Assembly (NCBI GenBank): GCA_050946255.1
Contig: JBMNUL010000074.1
Location: 1 to 12,657, forward strand
Direction: 5' to 3'
DNA from: JBMNUL01 sp050946255
Lineage (GTDB): Bacteria; Actinomycetota; Coriobacteriia; Coriobacteriales; CADBOM01
DNA: 12,657 nucleotides
Positions 6,501 to 12,657 of the stretch are shown piece by piece; position 1 is the first letter of the stretch, and every line of letters starts with the position of its first letter. The translations under genes were made by a program, and so were the position numbers. Below the pieces are notes generated by a model. The model was not told the origin of the DNA, made no database searches, and saw only the letters and a list, made by a program, of their open reading frames with translations.

Positions 6501-7310
6501 GTTGGCCTCTGCGGCGATGATTCCGGCAACGTGAGTGCCGTGCGCGAAGATCTCCTTATCGGGGGACTCCGTTAGTTGAGTATCGGAATATGCGTCATAT
6601 GCATGCTCGGTATCGATGTTGTTCTTGAGGTCGTTGTGCTCGAAGTTGATCCCGGTGTCCAGCACTGCAACTGTGACAGTGCCCTCCGTCTTTACCATCT
6701 CCCAGGCGCTGAAAACATCGACGGTGTAGAGCCACCACTGGTTCTCCACGCTGCTGTTGTCCTTGGAGACGGCGGCGAACGGGTCGTCGACCGGCACCTC
6801 GTCCATCGTGGTGACCTCGCTTTCGGCGGAGCTCACCGACTCAGCGGAATACCCCTCGCTGGATATCGCATCCTGATATCCCTGCATGTTCTCCTCGGGA
6901 ATCGTGTATAGGTAGTTGGGCTGAGCATACGCAACGCCAGGCTGCTGCTCGGCTGTGGCCACAGCCTCGGCAACCGACAGGTCCTCCCCCACCGGCACGT
7001 TCACTATTACCTGGCCGTCCAGGCCCTCGGCGTCGGAGATGACGTCGGAACCCTCGGCATCGAGAGACTGCAGCGTGTTTTCCTTCTGGGCGTTGGTCGC
7101 GCCGTCCTTGTATACAACTATGATGCTGTCGTCCTTGTACTGACCTTCCTGCTGCTCGATCTCCTTGACAGTGGAGTTGTATGCCTCCATGTCGAGGACC
7201 TTTGCATCTTCTCCCGCCCCATCGGTCTCTGCAAGAGACACGCAGGGCGACATTCCAATTACCAGCACGGCCGAGAGCACCGAGTAAATCACTCTCTTTG
7301 CGGTTTTCAC
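3537..7310 (-). CDS. Cell-wall-anchored subtilisin-like (S8) serine protease with Big2, FN3, FIVAR-like and CWB2 modules
   Basis: Read from the GTG at 7310, this is a 1257-residue secreted protease. Residues 1-27 form a signal peptide, probably cut after VSLA. Residues 56-138 are an I9-type propeptide ending in VAYAQPNYLY. The S8 domain (about 195-498) has D218 in AVLDTG, H257 in AHGTHVAG, oxyanion N370 in AAGGN and S438 in GTSMATP, so the triad is intact. Then come a Big2 Ig-like domain (about 502-580, ending GVVTAVAPGTVTINV), an FN3-like domain (about 583-678, with YDIYRSTDG), three FIVAR-like helical repeats (about 684-940) and three CWB2 modules (about 949-1253). CWB2 triplets bind wall polymers non-covalently in other Gram-positives. 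It is last in a row of three related genes, 44 bases after the previous stop, and is followed by a strong terminator. Its substrate cannot be read. Confidence 0.95.
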   Translation of the reverse strand: MKTAKRVIYSVLSAVLVIGMSPCVSLAETDGAGEDAKVLDMEAYNSTVKEIEQQEGQYKDDSIIVVYKDGATNAQKENTLQSLDAEGSDVISDAEGLDGQVIVNVPVGEDLSVAEAVATAEQQPGVAYAQPNYLYTIPEENMQGYQDAISSEGYSAESVSSAESEVTTMDEVPVDDPFAAVSKDNSSVENQWWLYTVDVFSAWEMVKTEGTVTVAVLDTGINFEHNDLKNNIDTEHAYDAYSDTQLTESPDKEIFAHGTHVAGIIAAEANNALGLAGVSYNAKILPINVFYSYTNAFGYEQAVTDDDILIRAYNYLLSDDDGNGQTVAQETNTKVINMSLGGYGNSDVAFEELINTAQDAGILSVAAGGNGDDFGNPQTQASYPADYDAVVSVVAIDSNDERAYWCDYNEYKDISAPGIDIWSTWYQASNYQCLSGTSMATPYVSACAALLWAADPSLTPDEVKQALYQTADDIGTEGRDNYYGYGKVNPAAALDYLDAVGIRAERTSMVRTTTQTLTPVQHSNAAPVKIWRWSSSDESIARVDKDGVVTAVAPGTVTINVASANNPDIKGSIELTVTDITLPRAITAACSKTEDAIEVYWSSADAAVGYDIYRSTDGENYALAGGVGAVEGQTSYTFVDSNVTAGQDYYYKVQPIGSLDNEPVTGVMSNSVKVYYSNRVALWSVITEMNTALNETKVSSNGNDVQTDYMWVTQETADNLSDAIDKAKNGYYTIGLTQEEVDALVTEMQGELDTFNAARQKAKRFVAASDWSALDNSIAAAQESLGSVAVAASAEDVPNGNQWVTQADFDALQAAIDAATATRNSSTTSQIMADNAAETLDDAVAEFEAKIQTGTGKVDVSELTKETVAANILAGSMNVSEDGTDIDICDQWVPKDESDDLAAAIDAANEVLNSESPTQADVDDALANLKAAAGAFESAETNGSANGGLIRIAGSSRYETSAAISSTGFTTCEHAVVATGSSYPDALCASSVAGLYDCPIILTEPDALSATAKTELERLGVKDVTIVGGKSAVSQDVEDGITDMGISVERIAGSGRSQTSLAAYQKVASTLGSANTVIIATGQNYADALSVSPLAYSSEIPIVLAVDGQLPDDVASALRSAGVENVIVVGGTGAVSDDVASQLELSGTYTRLSGSDRYTTSKAIAEYEISNGFSPTSVVVATGANFPDALSGAALAGSDNSVILLANPVTPSAKDALAFVKEQAENIKRVYTLGGTSSVSDLQANEFWKVVTRAQSK
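3540..4466 (-). repeat. Three CWB2 modules of the second protease
   Basis: Three modules of about 100 codons start at RIAGSSRYETS, RIAGSGRSQTS and RLSGSDRYTTS. They carry YPDAL, YADAL and FPDAL, then IVGG, VVGG and LGG. The third is the most diverged, ending in TLGGTSSVSD. They form the wall-binding end of the protein. Confidence 0.9.
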
Positions 7311-7316
7311 TAGCTT

Positions 7317-7323
7317 CTCCTCC
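7317..7323 (-). promoter_or_regulatory. Ribosome binding site that sets a GTG start
   Basis: GGAGGAG on the minus strand ends six bases before the GTG at 7310, ideal spacing. An upstream TTG at 7325 in the same frame would place this sequence inside the coding region and has no site of its own. From the GTG the protein begins MKTAKRVIYSVLSAV, a normal signal peptide. Confidence 0.8.
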
Positions 7324-7354
7324 AATCTTTGCCAGCTTGCCAGAGCCTAAGCGG

Positions 7355-10300
7355 CTAGCCGACGTCCAGCCCAGTGCCCTTTGAGAGAGCCTCGACGAAC
7401 GATTCGGACAACACGCCCGTGCTTCCCAGCACGTACCCTTGCGAGATCTTGCAATCAGACAGGTAGTCGATTGCATCAGAATCAGTAGAGTTCTCGCACA
7501 GCACCAAGATGCCGTTCTTGGAGCCGCACAGCGCGGACCCAGCGAGCGCATCCGGGAAGTTGCCACCGGTGGTAACTGCCACGTAATCTGTGCTCATTCC
7601 AGACTCCACCTCGAACTTCGCAACTGCCAGCGAGGTCTCGTAGCGGTCGGAGCCCCAGAGCCTGCGGGTGGTCTTGCCACTGCCGATCTGGCTGCGCACC
7701 GAGTCCTTGACCAAGCTGCTGCCTCCAATGAAGACGACGTTATCGACGTTGGTGTCGGAGCTTATCGCAGCCGCGGTTTCCTCCGTGAGAGTCCCGTCGG
7801 AATTGGTGAGGATCACCGGGGCATTATTAGCATAGGCATATGGCGCTATCGAGAGCGCATCCGCGAAGTTCTTGCCGGTCGCCACGACAACGGTGTCGTA
7901 TTCGCCACCAGTAACGGACTTGACTTGCTCGTATACCTTCAGAGCCGTGTCTTGCCTGTTGGAGCCGCTGATCCTAGTGGCGTCGATTCCCATGCCCTCT
8001 ATCTGCGAGAAGGTGTTGGAAGACACCGCAGCGCTCCCTCCCACGACAATCACGTTCTGTACCTTCATTCGCGAAAGCTCGGATTTTGCCTCGTCGGAAA
8101 GCGACTTGCCGGTAGTGAGGACTATCGGGCAGTCGTAGGCACCGGCGAGAGCGCTAGCCGAGAGCGCGTCGGGGAAGTTGTCCCCTGTCGCCACGACAGC
8201 ATAGTCGGATGTGGAGAAGCCCTCCTGCGAGATGGCCTGAGAGGTCTTGTACCTGTTGCTCCCTGCCAGACGCGACCAGGAGCCCGACTCCCTGGTGCCC
8301 GCCTTCATCGAGCTCTCGAACTGGTCGATTGCCGATGTGAGCGAGTTGTGGGCGATGTCGATATCGGCCTGCTTTGCATAGGAGTTTTCGATCAGCTCCT
8401 TGGCCGACTGAACCTGGGCCTCTAGAGCTGCACTTTCATCTGGGGTGACCCACTTCTCGGTGTCGTAGACATCGGTGCCGTCATCGGAGACGTTCGTGGA
8501 CGACAACAGCTCCTCTGCCTGGTCGACTGCACTCTGGAGGTCCGCCTTGTCGGCATTGGACACCACATCGAACGTGACCGAGCACTCGCCGAGCCAGTCG
8601 TTTATCCCGTCGGCCTTGACCACGTACCGTCCAGGTTGCACCACGGAATCCACGGTTGCCCCAGTGGAATCCTCTACGTGCATGCTGTACTCGGTTCCCT
8701 CGGTCAGCCTCTTGCCGTCCTGGAAGACCATTGCGCTCCAGTCAACGGGCTGGCCGGTGTAGCTGTACCTGCCGTTGAGCACCGACCCCCCGAGCACGAT
8801 GTTGGCGGTGTTCATGTTGTAGCAGATCTTGAACTCGGAGTAGACCCTGCCGATGTACTTACCCATTCCGGCTGCGGCGACCTTGGCCGTCCCCACCTCG
8901 ACGTTGTTGGTGTAGACGAGCCTGTAGTCGACGCCCTCTTCTAGCGTCTGACCCTGATAGGTCACGGTCACAGACGGCTTGACCTCCTCGCCAGTGTAGA
9001 ACTGGGATCCCGGATTCGTGATCGTGCAGTTCGTCATCCTGATGCGGGTGCTCCCTCCCGATGAGGCGACTTGCTGCACAGCGGCCTCGATGTCGATTGC
9101 ACCGTGACTGCCGGTGAGCTTGGAGCTGTGATAGTTCTGGGAGTTGGGATCGATCTCGTTGCATGTGTCATAGATGATCGAAGTGGCCTCATCCACCGTG
9201 AGATCTGGGTTCGCCGCCCACATCAACGCGAAGCACCCGCTGACGAGCGGACTCGCCATCGAGGTCCCGCTCAGCCTGGTGTACGAGCTGGACCCGGCAT
9301 TGTATGTGGAGTAGATGTTATAGCCCGGTGCCGAGATGTCCTTGTACTTGTTGTAGTCGGACCAATAGGTGTTGCTCCCGTCCTCGCTGAGGCAGGTCAC
9401 TGCGACGCACTCGTCGTAGTCTGACGGCCAGCTCGGAGCCGTGAGAGGATTGCCATAGGAATCCCCGTTCCCGCCTGCGCAGACCGTCACGACCTGATAC
9501 TCGTCGCGGATGGTCCCTATCCTCTCCTCCAGCATCTCGTCTGTGGAGTCCTTCGACCCATATCCGCCCAGGCTCATGTTCACAACATGGAGATCATCCA
9601 AGCTGCCGTCGTCGCAGAGCCCAATCAGGTAGTCGTAGGCCTTGACGAGGTCGCTCGTGGAGGCGCCTGGATTATAGGAGGTGTTATCGAAGACCTTGAT
9701 TGGGAGAACCCTGGCGTTGTAGCTGGCCCCGGCGATGCCGATCCCGTTATCGGCGGTGGCTGCCGCGATTCCGGCCACATGAGTTCCGTGACCCACCAGG
9801 TCTCCGGTGGGGTTGTTGGGAGAGGTTATCGTTCCAGGGCTGGTGTTGGAGTAGACATCGCACATGTACTCCGAGACCAGCCTCTCCTTGAGGTCCTCAT
9901 GGTCCACGTAGATGCCTGTGTCGAGAACCGCGATGGTCACGCAGTCCTCCGCGCCGGTGTACTGCCATGCACCCGTCACGCTGGCACCGTGGTCCTCCTC
10001 CCAGCTTCCTAGGTAATATTGCTGGGCGAGGTCCGGGTCGTCGGTTCCGGTAACAGTGCGGGTGACGTTGTCGGAGGTCGCGTCGGTCTGGCTAGCATCA
10101 CCATCGAGCGTCCCGCTCGAGACCTCTTCCTGATATGCCACCGCGTCCTCCGGAGTGTAGTCCATGAGGTGGTAGATGTAATTCGGCTGAGCATACTTCA
10201 CGCCGGGCACCTCTTGGGCGGCCTTTGCGGCATCCTCCACTGAGGTTCCATCAGCGACCTCGGCCTTCACGACGGTTCCGTTGTAGTCGTTGGAGTCCAC

Positions 10301-10627
10301 GACGGTCTCCACAACCTTGACGTTGGCCTTCGACTGCAGCTCCTCGGACATCGTCGACATCTCGCGAGTGCTCATGGCCCCGTCGTCTCCCGAATCCTCG
10401 AATTCGACGAGGATCTGACCGTCCGTCTCGCCGATTTCCTGCCCTCCGAGAGGGTTGACGGTGGAATCTCCACCGCTGTTGACGGCGTTCTCACCAGAAG
10501 CCGCTGCCCCTTCGGAATCTCCTTCGAGGGCGTTGGAGGGAGTTGGGCAGAGGCCCATCGTCAGGATGACGGCGAATGCCACCGAGACTGCCTTTCTCCA
10601 CCTGCTCCCCGTTATTGTTTTTTCCAT
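7355..10627 (-). CDS. Cell-wall-anchored subtilisin-like (S8) serine protease with Ig-like repeats, FIVAR-like linker and CWB2 modules
   Basis: This 1090-residue secreted protease begins with a signal peptide (residues 1-33, probable cut after PSNA). A propeptide (about 68-153) ends in VKYAQPNYIY. The S8 domain (about 195-522) has D236 in AVLDTG, H280 in GHGTHVAG, oxyanion N387 in CAGGN and S456 in GTSMASP. Two Ig-like domains follow (about 527-690); the first has the YTG...GVDYRLVYTNN..VGTA pattern common in surface proteins of gut bacteria. One FIVAR-like linker (about 692-775) carries VSDDGTDV and KWV. Three CWB2 modules (784-1090) complete the protein. The ATG at 10627 has AAGGG seven bases upstream. 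It is a diverged paralogue of the next gene but with a different middle section. Extra cysteines lie at 229, before the catalytic Asp, and 383, near the oxyanion Asn. Confidence 0.95.
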   Translation of the reverse strand: MEKTITGSRWRKAVSVAFAVILTMGLCPTPSNALEGDSEGAAASGENAVNSGGDSTVNPLGGQEIGETDGQILVEFEDSGDDGAMSTREMSTMSEELQSKANVKVVETVVDSNDYNGTVVKAEVADGTSVEDAAKAAQEVPGVKYAQPNYIYHLMDYTPEDAVAYQEEVSSGTLDGDASQTDATSDNVTRTVTGTDDPDLAQQYYLGSWEEDHGASVTGAWQYTGAEDCVTIAVLDTGIYVDHEDLKERLVSEYMCDVYSNTSPGTITSPNNPTGDLVGHGTHVAGIAAATADNGIGIAGASYNARVLPIKVFDNTSYNPGASTSDLVKAYDYLIGLCDDGSLDDLHVVNMSLGGYGSKDSTDEMLEERIGTIRDEYQVVTVCAGGNGDSYGNPLTAPSWPSDYDECVAVTCLSEDGSNTYWSDYNKYKDISAPGYNIYSTYNAGSSSYTRLSGTSMASPLVSGCFALMWAANPDLTVDEATSIIYDTCNEIDPNSQNYHSSKLTGSHGAIDIEAAVQQVASSGGSTRIRMTNCTITNPGSQFYTGEEVKPSVTVTYQGQTLEEGVDYRLVYTNNVEVGTAKVAAAGMGKYIGRVYSEFKICYNMNTANIVLGGSVLNGRYSYTGQPVDWSAMVFQDGKRLTEGTEYSMHVEDSTGATVDSVVQPGRYVVKADGINDWLGECSVTFDVVSNADKADLQSAVDQAEELLSSTNVSDDGTDVYDTEKWVTPDESAALEAQVQSAKELIENSYAKQADIDIAHNSLTSAIDQFESSMKAGTRESGSWSRLAGSNRYKTSQAISQEGFSTSDYAVVATGDNFPDALSASALAGAYDCPIVLTTGKSLSDEAKSELSRMKVQNVIVVGGSAAVSSNTFSQIEGMGIDATRISGSNRQDTALKVYEQVKSVTGGEYDTVVVATGKNFADALSIAPYAYANNAPVILTNSDGTLTEETAAAISSDTNVDNVVFIGGSSLVKDSVRSQIGSGKTTRRLWGSDRYETSLAVAKFEVESGMSTDYVAVTTGGNFPDALAGSALCGSKNGILVLCENSTDSDAIDYLSDCKISQGYVLGSTGVLSESFVEALSKGTGLDVG
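7358..8278 (-). repeat. Three CWB2 modules of the first protease
   Basis: Modules start at RLAGSNRYKTS, RISGSNRQDTA and RLWGSDRYETS, with FPDALS, FADALS and FPDALA. The last module replaces the usual GG pair by GST (VLGSTGVLSE), so its fold or ligand contact may be altered. Confidence 0.9.
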
Positions 10628-10684
10628 TTCCGTTCCCTTCGTTCCGTATCCCCGTCTTGCGGGTTCTGTTATCCCTTGCTAGAG

Positions 10685-10723
10685 GGTCCCTTCTTGCTGG
10701 TTCGCCAGTTTGCGGTCCCTTCT
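10685..10723. repeat. 10-bp direct repeat in the protease leader
   Basis: GGTCCCTTCT occurs at 10685-10694 and again at 10714-10723, 29 bases apart start to start. A partial third copy (GTTCCCTTCG) lies near 10632. On the transcribed strand the copies read AGAAGGGACC and resemble ribosome binding sites. They may bind a regulator or be chance in a low-complexity leader. Confidence 0.4.
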
Positions 10724-10740
10724 GTCAACTCGGCTCCCCG

Positions 10741-10765
10741 GCCCGGCGCCAGAGAGGCACCGGGC
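10741..10765 (-). terminator. Strong hairpin without T-run after the LRR-protein gene
   Basis: On the minus strand GCCCGGTGCC and GGCGCCGGGC pair as a ten-base stem with one T-G wobble around TCTCT, 16 bases after the TAA. No T-run follows, so it is not a classical intrinsic terminator. It may slow polymerase, block exonucleases or mark an RNA-processing point between cistrons. Confidence 0.5.
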
Positions 10766-10781
10766 AAGGGATTGACCCGCA

Positions 10782-12656
10782 TTAAAGCTTCAAGTGCATG
10801 TCCAGGGATCCGGCAATGTTTCTGCCCACGCTCTCAGGAACGGCTTTCTCGCCCCCGATGATCCAGCCGCGGGCAATCGAGCTCGACTGGGGATTCATCA
10901 CGTCTATGGCCTCATGGCCGTCGCTGGAGACCAGGAGCAGCACCGAGCGGTTGGCCCCGCACATAGAGGATGCGGCCAGGGCGTCGGGGAAGTTGTCTCC
11001 CGTCGCCACTGCGGGCTGGCTCAGGGTCAGGCCGTTGTCGAGCGAGTACTTGGCGATGGCCGCCGATGTCTCATATCGGTTCGATCCGGAGAGACGGGTG
11101 AAGTTGTAGCCGTTCCCGGCGAGCTGGTTCTCGACATTGGAGGACACGGCAGCCTCTCCACCGACGATGATCACGTTCTCGATGTTGTCATCGCCCATGA
11201 TCTCCTCAACCGCGTCATCGGAGAGCGTCCCGTTGCTGACGAGCACCAACGGGTACTTGTTCGCATATGCGAGCGGACCTACCGACAATGCATCGGCGAA
11301 GCTGTCGCCGGAGGCGATTATCACAGTATCGGGCTTCTCGCCCATATCCGCTGTCACGCGAATCTTCTTGTATGACGCAATCGATGTCTGCACGCGGTCG
11401 GAGCCGGAGACCCTGGTGACGCTGATTCCCATATCCTCGAGCTCTTCGACGACGTTCTTGGAAACCGCTGCCTCTCCTCCCATGATGTCGACCGACTTCA
11501 CGCCGAGGCGCTCCAACTCGGCCTTGGCCTCATAGGAGAGGCTGTCGGAGGTTGTCAGGATAACAGGGCTGCCATATGAACCTGCCAGGCCGTTGGCGGC
11601 AAGCGCATCGGGGAAGTTCTCGCCAGATGCCAGCACGGCATGTTTGCAGGAGTCGAACTCGTTGGACGAGATCATCGCCATGGTCTCGTACCTGTTGCTT
11701 CCGGAGATGCGCTCCCATGTCCTGTCAGCCTTGCCTGCGCTCTTGGCGGCATCGAACTTCTCCACCGCGGCGTTCAGCGTATCTGTGGCCGTGTTGATCT
11801 GACTCTGCTTGGAATCCTCATTGGCGTTGACAGCCGTGGCTTCATCTATTGCATCCTGCAGCTCGTTGTAAACATCTTCGGAGACCCAGCTGTCTTCGGC
11901 CACCACATCGGAACCATCCTCCGACATCTTGGTGGACTCCAGGTCTTCCGTTGCCACATTGATGGCCTCGTCCAGGCCGGTGCGGTCGATGCTCGCCTTG
12001 TCGTAGACATGCACGACTGCGTACCTCACCTCTGGGGCGGGGTCGGTGGGATCGTATGTTGAATTGTTGCACTTGAGGGACAGGATGTACGTCCCGGCCT
12101 CGGTAGATGAGAACGTGTATGTCGAGGACGTGGCGCCGTCTATTGGCTCGTCGTTGACGTACCACTGGCAGGCAGCGTCGCCGCTCTTGGCATTAACCGT
12201 GGCCGAAAGCTCAAGCTTCTGGTTGGTCCAGATCTCGTTCTCGCTGTCCCAGGAGGCGGTAACCGTCACATCGATTGGACGGAACGTCACGTCGCACTCG
12301 TTGGCGGCAGTGGGCGAGGTCGAGGTGCTGTAGCCGTAGATCTTGGCGTTGCTGGTGTAGAGCCCCAGCTCCTTGAAGTCGAAGTCGAAGGCGGTGGAAT
12401 CCACAGTGAAATCGCCCTTGTTGAGCATCACCACCGAGATCTCGGTATCGTTGTAGAAGGCCCACTTGGCGATATTCGTCACAGTCCTCGGGATCGTGAC
12501 CGTCTCAAGCCCATAGCAGGCGTTGAAGCAGGCCTCTGGAATCGTGGTGATCTGAACCGGCTCCTCGAAAGTCACGGACTTCAGCTTGTAGTCCGAGCTG
12601 AACATGTAGGAACCGATCGAGGTCACGGTCGAGGGGATGACGAACGACTTCAGCGA
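10782..12656 (-). CDS. BspA-type leucine-rich repeat surface protein with CWB2 anchor (5' end missing)
   Basis: The last 624 residues of a larger protein are visible, and the frame runs open off the right edge, so signal peptide and N-terminus are outside. Numbering from the edge, residues 1 to about 80 are BspA-type LRR repeats (SLKSFVIPSTVTSIGSYMF, then LKSVTFEEPV, LETVTIPRTVTNIAKWAF). A transition follows to about 127, then an Ig-like domain (about 128-220, with CQWYVNDEPIDGATSSTYTF). A FIVAR-like linker (about 224-305, MSEDGSDVV and SWV) and three CWB2 modules (about 315-610) end the protein. BspA-type LRR proteins of other bacteria bind host matrix or cells, so an adhesin role is likely but inferred. 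It is first of three genes sharing the same C-terminal cassette. The GTG at 12626 is an internal Val codon, not the start. The stop is TAA. Confidence 0.94.
   Translation of the reverse strand, partial: SLKSFVIPSTVTSIGSYMFSSDYKLKSVTFEEPVQITTIPEACFNACYGLETVTIPRTVTNIAKWAFYNDTEISVVMLNKGDFTVDSTAFDFDFKELGLYTSNAKIYGYSTSTSPTAANECDVTFRPIDVTVTASWDSENEIWTNQKLELSATVNAKSGDAACQWYVNDEPIDGATSSTYTFSSTEAGTYILSLKCNNSTYDPTDPAPEVRYAVVHVYDKASIDRTGLDEAINVATEDLESTKMSEDGSDVVAEDSWVSEDVYNELQDAIDEATAVNANEDSKQSQINTATDTLNAAVEKFDAAKSAGKADRTWERISGSNRYETMAMISSNEFDSCKHAVLASGENFPDALAANGLAGSYGSPVILTTSDSLSYEAKAELERLGVKSVDIMGGEAAVSKNVVEELEDMGISVTRVSGSDRVQTSIASYKKIRVTADMGEKPDTVIIASGDSFADALSVGPLAYANKYPLVLVSNGTLSDDAVEEIMGDDNIENVIIVGGEAAVSSNVENQLAGNGYNFTRLSGSNRYETSAAIAKYSLDNGLTLSQPAVATGDNFPDALAASSMCGANRSVLLLVSSDGHEAIDVMNPQSSSIARGWIIGGEKAVPESVGRNIAGSLDMHLKL
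10785..11714 (-). repeat. Three CWB2 modules of the LRR protein
   Basis: Modules start at RISGSNRYETM, RVSGSDRVQTS and RLSGSNRYETS, with FPDALA, FADALS and FPDALA, and with MGGEAAVS, VGGEAAVS and IGGEKAVP. Each resembles the module at the same position in the two proteases more than its own neighbours. Confidence 0.9.
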
Positions 12657-12657
12657 G

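Larger units (their letters stand above)
10628..10781 (-). other. Spacer between the LRR-protein gene and the first protease
   Basis: These 154 bases hold a GC-rich hairpin (10741-10765) just after the upstream stop, two copies of a 10-bp direct repeat and the protease's ribosome binding site. On the minus strand TTGACA occurs at 10728-10723, but no AT-rich -10 follows at 16-18 bases, so I do not call a promoter. Confidence 0.5.

Noticed and set aside
7439..8425. A 328-codon open frame on the plus strand opposite the first protease
   Set aside because: It is antisense to the CWB2-coding part of a clear protease gene, has no ribosome binding site or recognisable domain, and is rich in Arg, Gly and Val as expected of a shadow frame in GC-rich DNA.
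10706..10728. TTGACA before the first protease as a promoter
   Set aside because: At 16-18 bases downstream the sequence is GC-rich with no TATAAT-like box.
10794..11375. A 193-codon plus-strand frame opposite the LRR protein
   Set aside because: It lies entirely antisense to CWB2 modules and lacks a start signal or family resemblance.
3540..11714. Recurrent similar DNA segments that might suggest a CRISPR array or tandem DNA repeat
   Set aside because: The similarity follows codons for the CWB2 motif (G-x-x-F/Y-P-D-A-L) at about 300-base spacing; there are no uniform short repeats with unique spacers.

Overview
The window is about 12.7 kb of bacterial chromosome with seven complete genes and one truncated gene. 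The large cell-wall proteins join subtilisin, BspA-type leucine-rich repeat, Ig-like and FIVAR-like modules to triple CWB2 (cell wall binding repeat 2) anchors. That style, with the moderate-to-high GC content, suggests a host-associated Gram-positive bacterium. Class Coriobacteriia (Actinomycetota) is my best guess, but this is inference from protein style, not a database match.

Left part (1-2656). A TetR/AcrR-type regulator (87-737, minus) has its own good promoter. A DUF1810 protein (897-1343, minus) lies upstream of it. A 422-base divergent spacer follows, with nested inverted repeats, a possible 50-codon reading frame and a perfect 19-bp palindrome. The palindrome sits in front of a toxin-antitoxin pair on the plus strand: a RelB/DinJ-like antitoxin (1766-2077) overlapping a PIN-domain toxin (2061-2507).

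Middle (2657-3536). A LUD-domain (DUF162) protein with a C-terminal cysteine cluster is on the minus strand, convergent with the toxin. Between it and the protease genes is a strong rho-independent terminator reading in the minus direction.

Right part (3537-12657). Three very large surface-protein genes lie head to tail on the minus strand. In transcription order they are a BspA-type LRR protein (5' end outside the window), a subtilisin-like protease of 1090 residues and a second one of 1257 residues. All three end in the same cassette: a FIVAR-like helical linker with a S-E/D-D-G-T/S-D...WV signature, then three CWB2 modules. The spacers are 154 and 44 bases, and the only convincing terminator follows the last gene, so one transcript is plausible. 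Both proteases keep Asp/His/Ser, the oxyanion Asn, a signal peptide and an I9-type propeptide. The likely picture is two wall-anchored secreted proteases made with a wall-anchored adhesin-like protein. That the proteases process or shed the LRR protein or each other is a hypothesis.
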